Below, in pieces: positions 11,704 to 22,258 of a stretch of 64,000 nt of DNA. Under the pieces are notes generated by a model. It did no database searches, was not told the origin of the DNA, and saw nothing but the letters and a program-made list of their open reading frames with translations. This DNA is from Spiroplasma alleghenense. GTDB lineage: Bacteria > Bacillota_I > Bacilli_A > Mycoplasmatales > Mycoplasmataceae. The translations under genes were made by a program, and so were the position numbers. Position 1 is the first letter of the stretch. Each line of letters opens with the position of its first letter. The DNA lies in the NCBI RefSeq assembly GCF_003363775.1, contig NZ_CP031376.1, positions 124,001-188,000 of the forward strand. The letters are read 5' to 3'.

Positions 11704-13175
11704 TGAAATACGAAAATCTTTCAATAGTAGAACTGAACAAACTTATCGTTGATAAAAAAATAACTATCACTGATCTTACAAAAGCTGTATTAGAAAATGT
11801 AAAAAAATATGAAAAAGAAAACTTTATGGCAAACACCTGTTCACAATTAGCCTTACAACATGCTCAAACTTTAGATAAAAATTTAGTAAAAGATAATTTC
11901 CTTTATGGAATCCCTTATTTAATGAAAGATAACTTTGCCACAAAAGGAATAAAGACAACTTCTTCATCAAAAATTCTAGCAAACTTTGTACCAACTTATG
12001 ATTCTGGGCTTTATGATTGTTTGAATGATTCAAAATCATTATTGATTGGTAAATCTGCTTTGGATGAATTGGGAATGGGAGGAAGTGGACTTTATGCTGC
12101 TACAGGGATTATTACTAACCCAAGAAATTCTAAACATCAAGTTGGAGGAAGTTCTAGTGGAAGTGCTTGGGCTGTTGCCAAAGGGATAGTTCCATTTGCT
12201 ACAGGGACAGACACTGGAGATTCCATTAGAAAGCCTGCAAGCTATAATGGCATTGTTGGATTCAAACCTACATACGGAGCAATTTCTCGTTTTGGCCTTT
12301 TCCCATATTCACCAAGTTTAGATCACGCAGGTTTTTTTACTCGTAACGTTGAGGATATGGCAATTCTGGCAGACGCCTCATTTAAAAAAGATAAAAGAGA
12401 TTTAACTTCAATCGAAATATTGGATAAAAATTTTCAAAAAAATATAAACAATTTTGATAAAAAAATAAAATTTGCTTACTTAAAAGAAGTTCACGAGGCC
12501 CTGCCCAAAGAATTACAGAATCAATATCAAAATTTTTATGATAAATTAAAAAAAGATAAAATTGAAGTCAAGGAAATTACATTTGGACAAGAACTGTTAG
12601 ACGCAATTCCTCCAGTATATATGATGATTTCGTTTTCTGAAGCTGTTAGTCAAAACTCAAATTTAAATGGAATCAATTTTACTGATCGAGTTAATGGTTC
12701 AGACTTTCAAGAAATAATGACCAACACAAGAACAGAGCTTTTTGGTAAAATTGTAAAGCGTCGTTTTATTATTGGCAGCTACCAACTCAAAAGAGAAAAC
12801 CAGGAAATATTATTGGAAAAGGCTAAAAAAGTTAGAAGACTAATTGCTAACCGAATTGAAGAAATTTATAAATTAGTTGATATCTTAATATTACCTCCTT
12901 CAATTGAGGTTGCCCCTCTAGTTGATACCAAAAAAATAGTTGACCTGGAAGACAATGAAGATGAGAAATTAGAATTCTTGAATGACATTTTAATTATGGC
13001 AAACTTCAATGGGATGCCATCGATTACTTTACCGTTTGTAAATAAAAATGACTTGCCAATCGGAATTAATTTAAATGCAGCACCAAAAAAAGATTTACAA
13101 CTTTTACAAACTGCTCAATTTGTTGAAAACTTAATAGGAATTAAAAATAAAATTGCAGGTGATAAATATGAATAA
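11703..13175 (+). CDS. gatA: Glutamyl-tRNA(Gln) amidotransferase subunit A
   Basis: A 490-residue amidase-signature enzyme that releases ammonia from glutamine for the GatB site. The catalytic triad is visible: Lys75 in YLMKDNF, the cis-Ser region GGSSSGS at 148-154 and the nucleophile Ser174 in TDTGDSIRKPAS. In most GatA proteins the residue before the nucleophile is Gly (GGS); here it is Asp (GDS), a small oddity. The start codon overlaps the gatC stop by one base. Mollicutes that lack GlnRS need this complex to make Gln-tRNA. Confidence 0.96.
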   Translation: MKYENLSIVELNKLIVDKKITITDLTKAVLENVKKYEKENFMANTCSQLALQHAQTLDKNLVKDNFLYGIPYLMKDNFATKGIKTTSSSKILANFVPTYDSGLYDCLNDSKSLLIGKSALDELGMGGSGLYAATGIITNPRNSKHQVGGSSSGSAWAVAKGIVPFATGTDTGDSIRKPASYNGIVGFKPTYGAISRFGLFPYSPSLDHAGFFTRNVEDMAILADASFKKDKRDLTSIEILDKNFQKNINNFDKKIKFAYLKEVHEALPKELQNQYQNFYDKLKKDKIEVKEITFGQELLDAIPPVYMMISFSEAVSQNSNLNGINFTDRVNGSDFQEIMTNTRTELFGKIVKRRFIIGSYQLKRENQEILLEKAKKVRRLIANRIEEIYKLVDILILPPSIEVAPLVDTKKIVDLEDNEDEKLEFLNDILIMANFNGMPSITLPFVNKNDLPIGINLNAAPKKDLQLLQTAQFVENLIGIKNKIAGDKYE

Positions 13176-14610
13176 TTTTGAAGTAGTTATTGGAATAGAG
13201 AACCATGTGGAATTAAAAACCAAGTCAAAAATGTTTTGTACTGGTCCAGTGGAATATGGTGCAACCCCAAACACTAAAGTTAGTGAAACTGATTTGGGTT
13301 ATCCAGGTGCGTTGCCAACCGTAAATAAAAAAGGGGTTGAATTAGCAATTTTAGCAGTCAATGCTTTGGGAATGAAACTGGATTCTAAATTAAGATTTGA
13401 TCGCAAGAGTTATTTTTATCCAGATTTAGCTAAAGGTTTTCAAATTACTCAACAATTTTATCCAATCGGTAAAAGGGGAAAAATTGAAATTGAATTAAGC
13501 AATGGAGAAAAGAAAACTATAACAGTAGAAAGAATTCACATCGAAGAGGATACAGCAAAGCAAACTCATAAAGACGAGCTAACATTTTTAGATTACAACC
13601 GTAGTGGAGTTGGTCTTATTGAAATTGTTAGTGACCCAGTAATTCGAAGCGCCGAAGAAGCGGTGGCTTATGTTGAAAAATTGCGTGAAATTTTATTGTT
13701 CTCAGAGATAAGTGATGTAAAAATGAATGAGGGATCTCTGCGTTGTGATATTAATATTTCACTGCGACCTATTGGTTACCAAGGATTTGGGACAAAGGTT
13801 GAAATAAAAAACTTGAATTCATTAAGTAACATAAAAAAATCAATTGAATTTGAAATTAAGCGACAAACAGAATTATTATTAAATAATGAACCAATTGCAA
13901 TGGAAACTCGTAGATTTGACGAAGGTAAACAAGAAACTATTTTAATGAGAACTAAAACTGATGCGGTTGATTATCGTTATTTTAGAGAACCAAATATTCC
14001 TCCAATTCAACTAGATGTTAATTGAATTAAAGAAGTTATTAAATCAGCTCCAGAACTAGCGGATGTTAAAAGAACCCGTTATGCAAAAGAGTTTAATATA
14101 AAACCTGATGAAATAAATCAAATTTTAAGTTCTTTGGAAATTAATCAATTTTTTGAAGCAACTTTAAAATATACAAAGAACTATTCTAAAGTGGCAAACT
14201 TATTATTGGGTGACATTCAATCGCTTCTAAATAAGGATGAAATTGAAATTCAAAATGCTAAAATAAAACCTAAGCATATTGGGGAATTACTATCACTAAT
14301 TGATGAGGGTGTAATTTCCTCAAAACATGTAAAAACAATTCTGCCAATTTTAATTCAAAATGGAGGTGAAGTTAATAAAATTATTGATGATAATAATTTA
14401 AAACAAATTTCAGATCCTTTTAAAATCGAAGAATATTTGAAACCAATATTTGATGAAAATATTGAACTATTAAATCAATTCGAAAAAAGACCTGAAAGAG
14501 TTACTAAAACTTTAATGGGACAGTTAATGAAAGAAACCGGGGGTAATGTTAATCCTGATGTTGCTCAAAGTATTATTTTACAAATGATTGAAAAATATAT
14601 CAAGAAATAA
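13168..14610 (+). CDS. gatB: Aspartyl/glutamyl-tRNA amidotransferase subunit B
   Basis: A 480-residue protein. I chose the ATG at 13168 (MNNFEVVIGIENHVEL) because the conserved GatB start EVVIGIE.HVEL follows directly and AGGTGA lies upstream. It has the motifs SETDLGYPGALPT.N and DYNRSGVGLIEIVSDP, and a C-terminal tail domain (VTKTLMGQLMKETGGNVNP) that holds the tRNA. GatB phosphorylates and amidates the tRNA-linked glutamate. It overlaps gatA by eight bases and ends the operon at a strong terminator. Confidence 0.97.
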
Positions 14611-14616
14611 GTATAT

Positions 14617-14657
14617 AAAAAAGCCCAATTATCCTTTAAAAGATAGTTGGGCTTTTG
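14617..14657 (+). terminator. Terminator of the ligA-gatCAB operon
   Basis: Arms AAAAGCCCAA and TTGGGCTTTT, with an inner TATC/GATA extension, flank the loop. The hairpin begins six bases after the gatB stop. Confidence 0.9.
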
Positions 14658-14876
14658 TAATGAAAATAACATATTTATTTTTTCTTAAAAATTTTAAATC
14701 AATTTACTTAAATAATTAAGTAGTCATATACTATCATTTTCTGCTAAATTTTTACCTTAAGATAACTTTCACATTATAAACACTGATAAGTTGTATTAAA
14801 AATAAGTATAGTGTATACTTAACATAAGCAATAAGAATATATTTCTACAATATATATGCTAAAGGAGAAACAAAAA

Positions 14877-16688
14877 ATGAGAAAATTACTTAGTGTATTT
14901 GCTTCAGCCACCATAGCCGTTTCAGCACCACTATCGGTTGTTGCGTGTAAACAAACAAATAGAGAGGATAGTGAATATGATTTTCAGGTTAGACGTAATA
15001 GTTTTATTGCCTTGATAACTCAGATTTTTCAAAGTAAAATGCAGTCATTTTTTGATCCACTTAGATTCGTTGCGCAAGAGAATTCCCCTTTTACAGATGA
15101 ATTAACCATAAATTATTTAAGGGACAAGGCAGAAGAAATCAATCAGGGAAACGGTTTTGCTTTTGATTTTATTAAATCAGAGTTAATAAAATTTGTGAAC
15201 TGAAATTCGGTTTTATCAGAAACATCTGAAAAAGTGTCTGAAAACGTTAACTTTAGAAGTTTTCTGGTTGATGGCAAAAATCCTCTAAGTGAAGGAGTAG
15301 ATATTACTTCAATAAAAGTTGAAAGCGGCGGTAAAGAAATAGCGACCATGAAAATCAATTTCAGAACTCAAATTTTACTACTAGATCACAATAAGGAAAG
15401 AGAGTATCTTCCAATCAACTACAACACTCAAGTAAATATAATAAATGAAACAGGATCTGCAGATGAACTAAACCGTATCAATAATGAGTATTTAAATTTA
15501 TTTAATAGTAACAACCTTGCTAATTATTTTAAAATTGAAAGTAACAAGGGAAATTTTGAAACTGTTGGGAAATTAATCAACGCCGAAGATGGTGCAATCA
15601 AAAAAACTATTAGATCTCTTATTAATACTATTAAAGTCGAAAATGGCAGTTTTGTAATTAACACCGATAAAATTTCTATAACGATTGATGAAGACTATTT
15701 ATCAACTGGATCAACAACATTAACAAGCCCTACATTTGAATGGTCGCGCAACGGGGGGTCTTCGGCAGAAACTATTAAATTTAATGATGATATGAGAAAT
15801 TCTTATTTTGGGGATGAAAAAGCCAAAGATGCCGTAGTTGAAGCATTATCAAGCAACGAACAAAATTTAGTGCATTCTTGACCGCATTCAGAATTCACTC
15901 AATCAAAAGTTAAAAGTTATGAGGATATGTCAATTGCAATCAATCTTTTCAATATTCAAGAAAATTTATGAAATAAAAGAGCTTTTGAAAATAAAATAAA
16001 AACAAGTCAACCACTTTTTGCAATTGATGAGCTAAATGATCAAAAACTAATTTCACTTTTTGGTACCGAAATTAAAAACACAGTGGTTGAATTCAGAGAA
16101 CAGTCATTTGAATTGTCAACGCCTTTTATAATAGTTCGTCAAAACACAGAAGAAACAGGAACGCTAACGCTATATAAAAAATTCTTAAAAGACGCCTTGA
16201 ACTATCAAATCTTATTTAATGGGCTAGGTGAAGAGTATATGAGAATAACTAATCCCGAACAGATATTTTACTCAAATAAGCCAGAAAGTTGAAATAATCA
16301 GGAAATTTATAACCAACCTCTTGATTACTTGGAATATAAAAATGAATTCTTCTCCGCAGCCAGTGAGGAAGCGAAAGAATTTCAAAAAACATTTGATTTC
16401 ACAGTTGACTTAATATCGATGAAAACATCGTTAAAGTTTAATGTCGGTTATGAAATGGCTAGATATTTTTGAATAAAAGAAGATAATTCAATTTATATAT
16501 GAGTTGATTGAGACAATAACCCACCAGTAGCTCGAAACTACCCTTGAGATTCACAACTTGCAACTTTCTTCTTTTCATCTGGGGTGGAGGGTAAGACATT
16601 GATGACAACTGGTTTAGCTACAGGAACTAGAGGTGATGTACTACTAGATTTAAATTATGGTAGCACGAACTGGAAATTTAAAAGTTAA
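14877..16688 (+). CDS. Surface lipoprotein, paralog family member 1
   Basis: A 603-residue protein. The start is the ATG after AAAGGAGA (MRKLLSVFASATIAVSAP). The leader ends at a lipobox LSVVAC, with the lipidated Cys near residue 24, so the protein should be anchored on the outer face of the membrane. The family block NVNFRSFLVDGKNPLSEG near residues 121-138 is shared with three other lipoproteins in the window (43873, 51456, 58722), as is the C-terminal pattern (ATFFFSSGVEG). The function is unknown; such proteins in mollicutes are surface antigens. A palindrome AAGTATA/TATACTT lies in its upstream region. Confidence 0.85.
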
Positions 16689-16885
16689 TTTTAGTAACAA
16701 TAAATATATTTATTAGCATAAATATCTAATTTAAAATATAGCTATCCTGATTAAAACAAATATTAATTACAATATTTCGTTAAGCATTCATGAAGATGAT
16801 AAAAATTGAATTTCTGGAACAATATTAATTAACCCGCAATCTAGTTGAAAACCAGGTGGCGGGTTTTTTGTGGTTTGCCCCCTAG
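16689..16885 (+). other. Intergenic stretch between lipoprotein gene and orphan promoter
   Basis: No open frame of note. It holds the terminator at 16831-16870 and runs into a copy of the lipoprotein promoter at 16881. Confidence 0.5.
16831..16870 (+). terminator. Rho-independent terminator after lipoprotein 1
   Basis: Arms AACCCGC (16831-16837) and GCGGGTT (16859-16865), followed by a T run. It lies about 140 bases after the lipoprotein stop codon. Confidence 0.85.
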
Positions 16886-16927
16886 TTGACTTTATATATA
16901 CTAGGTATAGATATATAACACTATAAT
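16881..16927 (+). promoter_or_regulatory. Orphan copy of (TA)n lipoprotein promoter
   Basis: TTGACT (16886-16891) and TATACT (16897-16902) are separated by only 5 bases because the TA run has four units. The flanks match those at 43804-43850: CCTAGT to the left and ACTAGGTATAGATATATAA to the right. No intact gene follows, only a decayed transposase on the other strand. It is probably a relic of a lost lipoprotein gene. A TATAAT at 16922 may be used independently. Confidence 0.6.
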
Positions 16928-17039
16928 AGAATGAACCCATTTTAGGTCTCCTTAAGGTTGATGTTTCTAGTAAATTTCAAGCAGTAGCAGTATTTACTGA
17001 TTTTACATTTTTATTAGTATATTTTTTTTAATTGTATGG

Positions 17040-17697
17040 CGTTTTCCGATTTAAAGGTAATAGTTTCATCATTTTATGTCTGAAATAACCGTTCTTCTTC
17101 GAATTTTTAAGATGGCCGCAATTGATCTATGAGCCAACAATTTATTGGTTCCCTAAATTCTATCACAATAATTGAAAATCATTTCAATATCTAAATCATA
17201 ACTTTCATCCCGCTTAGTTTTATAAATATTTCTATCTCTTTTTATTCAATTATTAAAGCCGCTATAGTTAACTTTAGCAACTTCGCAAAGTCAAAGCGAA
17301 TCAAATCCTTCATTTTTGAAAGAATCAATAATTTTAAATAATTCTTAGTTTAATCTTTGTTTTTATATTTCTGAAGTATGCACGAGTAAACTTTTCCATC
17401 ACAATAGCTCTAGCCCGATTTATTTAAACCTTTTCTCGGTTAACTAACTTTTCTTTTAAAAATTGAGTTTTCAGTGCTCTCATTAGTTAATTGTACTTTA
17501 AAACTTCCTAATTTTCATTCTCTTGTTTCTGCTTTCAAACTTTAACCACTTTAGCTAAAAATTTTTGATCACATATATTAATAATTCTTCCATTTTTAGT
17601 AATACCGTATTTTCTCCCAGTTTTTTACTGAAATATTTGACCTTATAAAATCTGCTATAATTGTTAATTTATCTTTAAAAGTAAATTGTTTTATCAT
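17040..17697 (-). pseudogene. Decayed IS3-like transposase (orfA and orfB fragments)
   Basis: On the minus strand a start MIKQFTFKDKLTIIADFIRS (Met at 17697) resembles an orfA helix-turn-helix, but it breaks after about 30 residues. Further on, around 17140-17345, a frame reads GFDSLWLCEVAKVNYSGFNN then WIKRDRNIYKTKRDE and DLDIEMIFNYC. This is like the N-terminal part of IS3-family OrfB, and is interrupted by a TAG. Several stops and frame changes separate the pieces, and no DDE triad is intact. It differs from the two intact IS copies in the window, so it comes from another element. Limits are approximate. Confidence 0.7.
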
Positions 17698-17774
17698 TTA
17701 AAAATGTCACCCATATATAAATATTTTAATACATAAATTTAATAATGCATGAAACGCTTCAGTTAGGTGTGACA

Positions 17775-19628
17775 TTATCTCTTAAAAATTTTGAATCAAT
17801 TTATTTCACTAAATAAGTAGTCGGTAGTGTTAGTTCCGTGAAGTTTTTTAAATAAAGAGTTATTTGCCAAAATTGATAGGTAAAGGAGCATACCAATTAA
17901 AATTAAAATATAAAATCCGAATAGCACATTTTCATAATTGGGATCTTCACTTAAGACTATCTTGCTTCCTTTATATGAAAAACTTATTTTTGAATATGGT
18001 AATGACTTTGTGATCGTTTCGTTATTTATTGTTGAGTTTATAGGTAAAATTTTATCTCGGTTATTTTTATTTCACATTATTTTTTTAAAAACTCTATTAG
18101 GAATTTGCAAAAAATTAAGATATTCATTTGCAGTTCTTATTTGATTATATTTTTCAACCTGATTTACAAAATCTTTGCTAAAACCAGAACTATTAATAAT
18201 TTGAAAATAAGATGCAGGAACTAAAAGTTGATCAATAATTTTTGACTGATTTCAGCCTTTATTAAAATCGCTTTTATAATCTGGTATTTTAATTTGATCG
18301 GGTGAAATTAATAAAAATTCATTTCATAAATTTTTGTATTGAATATTAATTTTGTTCTCCCTTGTAAAAAATGAATCTAATAATTGAAAATTAGTGATAT
18401 CAACAATACTTTTAGCGCTGGGATTTTTAAAATAATCAATAAGAGTATCATAGAAAAAATACTGGTAAAATAACGCGAATTCTTCTTTATGTTCCTTGGT
18501 GGGGTTATAGTCTTCAAAAATTACACCACTCTTAGTTATTCTGACGGATTTAAACAAATCTACCCCTAGCAATTCTTCTCTTAATTCATAGGAATCTCCA
18601 AAATCTTTTGACAGTTTTGAAAAATAAATTTTAGCAAAATCCTCATCTGTCATGCTTTGCAGTAGTTGTAATATAAAAGAATTGTCGTAATTAATTGCAA
18701 AAAACTTTTCTGCAATTAAATTTAAGTTTGAAGGTTTGGTTTTATTCAAGCTGTTAATAATCTCGTCTTCCTTATGAAAACAATAGAAGTGGGGGAAGTA
18801 ATCATTAAATAATATTTGAGTTTTTTTTGTTTCGCAAAAATTATTTAAAAATTTATTTTCCTTTTCTAAATCAACAAATTGATTGTTAGGATTTCAGCTG
18901 ACTCTATAAAAATATTTTCTATATAGGGCATCTTCTCTCATATTATAAATTGAAGATATTTTTTTGTTATCAGTTTTGAATTTTAAATTAGTATTTGAAC
19001 TTATTTTTACATTCATTTCAGTTTCAAATATTTTATGATCTTTTATATTTAATGCAAAAGATGAAATCTTCATAAATATAATTAGGAAAATAAATAGAAT
19101 GCTCTTGCAAATGTTTGACCGTATTGTGAAAATTGTATTAATAACTAACGAAAATAAAATTGTGGAGATGGATAGAATTAATAAATTTACAAGAAAATTA
19201 ACAAATAAAATAAGGTAAAAATCTCAAACAATAATGGCCACCAAAAAATGAATAAATAAAATTGCAAAAATAGCTGCTATCAAGATAGCAATTTCTTTTA
19301 CCAGTCAAATCATGTAAAAAACAATTCGATTGTTATTTGAGTAAAATTCCGATCTAACATTATATGAAAATGTTTCTCTACTATAAAAATGTTTTGAAAT
19401 CATAAATATTACTGGTAGTAGCACGACGATATTTATTACAGAAATAAATATCTTGCTATGAAAATTAATCAACCCAAGCGTAAAAGAAATCTCGCTAGAG
19501 CTTAATTTGCTATTAAAATGGTTTACATTTAAGAATATCCCTACAGTGTTAAAAACCAAGGTTATTAACATAATAAATCCAAATAAAAACAACAGTAATT
19601 TATTCCGAATAATAACATTAAATTTCAT
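17775..19628 (-). CDS. Large membrane protein with two terminal TM domains
   Basis: A 617-residue protein, open throughout with UGA as Trp. Residues 1-30 form a first TM. Further hydrophobic segments follow at about 50-75, 108-140, 145-165 and 180-195. A soluble, mostly helical domain spans about 210-550, and a last TM is near 565-590. The layout (N-terminal TM, long extracytoplasmic part, TM bundle) recalls bacteriocin-associated membrane proteins of the DUF1430 type or MacB/FtsX-like permeases. I see no decisive motif and no ATPase gene beside it. It is divergent from the secreted-protein cluster, with 77 bases between starts. Confidence 0.72.
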
Positions 19629-19705
19629 TTTTCTTCCAATTTTCCTTGCTTTTTTAATATTACATTATTATAATTAAAAAGCAATAATAAAGGGAGAACA
19701 AATTT

Positions 19706-22258
19706 GTGGGTATAAAAAAAACATTTTTATCGTTAGCTTCGGCTTTTTTTCTAATTACCTCATCGATTCTTACAGTATCGTGTTCGGCTAACCAAAGCGG
19801 TACTGGTTTTGATGAAAAGGAGCAGAAATACAAATACTATGAATTAGATGGCATGAAGTTTGCATCAAAAGAGGATGCGATCAGTTATGCTTTAACCGAG
19901 GGCTCTGAGAAAGAAGATTTTAAGATCCAAAAAAATCAGGTTTATTTTGGTGAAAATCAATACGGAACTGTTGAGGAAGTTTATTCCAAGATAGAAAAAG
20001 ATTACAATATTAAAACTAAGGTGATTAATAAAAATCCCAATGACTATATAATTGATGCAAACGGAGAAGTTGATTCTCTTATTACAAATTCCCAAGAGCG
20101 TGGCACCAAAATATATAGAAACGCAGATGGAACAATTAGCTCAGATTTAAATGAGCAAAATGCTTATCAAAACGCCTTGCAAAGCCACTATAATTTGATT
20201 AAAAAAAATTATTTAGCTGATGGTCAAAAGTTTGCAACAAAAGACGCAACTTTAAATTACTATAATTCTAAATATAAATCATCTAATGATTTTCAAATAG
20301 GTTCTTGCTACCAATTTTCGCAAAAGTGTTTAAGCGAGAATGAGTTAAAAAATGAGCTAGCAAATTCTGCTGAAGCCAATTATGAATATAATGGAGAAGT
20401 TATTAGCGGATTTGATCTATATAATCCAAATAAAATAAATCCAACATTAGAAGATAGTTCAGCAATTTCTAGAGTAGATAGCAGACCTGGGCTTTACTAT
20501 GTGGAACAGATACCCGGTACAGAGGGAAGGGTTACGGGACAGTCTATGGTTGAGTATACATCTGATTTAAAAACACTAATAAGCAATTCTAAAAATTGGG
20601 ATTTAGTAAGTAAAAGTAATACCGGGTTAGCAGACAAAGCTATGTCATGAGTTTTTGAAAAGCAATTATTATTGTCAATGCATGCCATCTCATCTATAAT
20701 AGATATAGCTAAAATGGCTATGGGGATTATACCGGTGTACGAACCACCAGCAGGTTTTATGGAGACTCCTACTCACAAATTTGATCTAAAGGAAACTGTT
20801 ATTAAATTTGTAAATCCTCATGATAAAATTGAGGGATACAATGACTATCTATTGCTTCAAGATATTATTGATAAGTATCAAATAAGTGGTCACTGACAAA
20901 GTCAGGTAAATCAATTAAATAGCTTAGATACAATGGAGTTTGATATAAAAGAAAAAATTGCACTTATGAAATTGAGGGATCTTATTAGAGAAACTGATAT
21001 TACAAGAGAAGATAGCGAAACCTTTAATAGAGTTTATTGGAAAATGCTTTACAATTTCGATGTTTTGGATGAATGGTACGATTTAGTTTACGAAATACCC
21101 GAAAGTATGGCCCCTGATTTTATTGATTGTATAGTTAATCCTTCTGAAGAAAATCTTATAATTTTTAATGAAACTTTTAATAAAAATTCATTTAAAACCA
21201 AAGCTGAAAGATACTTTGAAGCTTGAAATCATACAATTGAAACAATTTTAAAAAATTTAACACAACTAATTCCATTAGTAAATAAACTATTTCCTGAATC
21301 TAGAATAGTTACTGGTTTTCTTGCTGGAGTCGGTAAAGCCGTGCCGGTAATTCAACTAGTTCTAATTTCTATTCAGGTGCTAAACATGATTCCTGTTCAA
21401 ACAACATTTACCTATCAACTAATTATTCCAACTAATAGAGATAAAATTACTTACGAAGTTACAAAAGCTTTTTGAAAAAAACACACTTTTAAACCTGAAA
21501 ATATATTTAATGTTTTTGAAATTAGAAAACCTCAAACAGTCGATAGATTCTTAATTTTCAACAGATATTATAATTCTTATGATTCTGCTGAAAAATATCT
21601 TAAAGAAACAATTTTAGAAGATTTAAGAAGAAAAGATGCAGATTTTTACACAACAAAATTTAATCAAAATAAAAAATACAGTTCAAAAGACGAACTAGTT
21701 GAAAATAATTTTAAAGAATATGAGAAAAATGAATTGAAACTTTATTCAGATAAATTCGGAAAAAATTTTAATAGTCAAGAAGAGGCCTTCAATAGCTATA
21801 TAAATAATTTGAACAATAACAAATTTATCGAAGAATATTATTATCAAAATGGAAGTAAGTCAGAAGTTTACTATGCCGATAACGAAGAAGATGTTAAAAA
21901 TTATATTAGAGATAACATCGAAATTGAAAGTAAATTTGTGGATTGAACTGATATGTTTTTTGAAAACAGCTATGACAGCATAATTGACATTAATGAAGCT
22001 AAATATTTAGCTTATAGTGTAAAAGTAAAGGGAGTAACTCATTACTTTGCTGACTTAAATGATCTTTATAATTTCGTTATGATTGAGGAGAATTATCAAA
22101 ACAGATTTTATTATGAAATTGAAACATCATATACATACAAAGATATGGAATTTGCAAGTCAAGAAGAATTTTTAAATTATCTACTTGATGAAATTAAGGT
22201 TGTATATACAAATGATACATTTGATAGAAAAATGGAGAATAAAAATTATGCTATTTAA
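19706..22258 (+). CDS. Large lipoprotein with repeated Y-x-G-x-F-x-S-x-E-E-A modules
   Basis: An 850-residue protein with a GTG start placed 8 bases after AGGGAGA. The leader MGIKKTFLSLASAFFLITSS ends at TVSC (Cys 27), a lipobox. A degenerate module recurs: DGMKFASKEDAISYA, DGQKFATKDATLNYY, NKKYSSKDELVENN, GKNFNSQEEAFNSY and DMEFASQEEFLNYL. Two internal hydrophobic stretches (ISSIIDIAKMAMGIIPVYEP and FLAGVGKAVPVIQLVLISIQ) lie in the middle of the mature protein, unusual for a simple surface lipoprotein. The function is unknown. It overlaps the next gene by 11 bases, implying coupled synthesis. Confidence 0.82.

Noticed and set aside
16930-17774. Possible intact gene between the orphan promoter and the membrane protein
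   Set aside because: Every frame is broken by stops; only fragments of an IS3-like transposase are readable on the minus strand.
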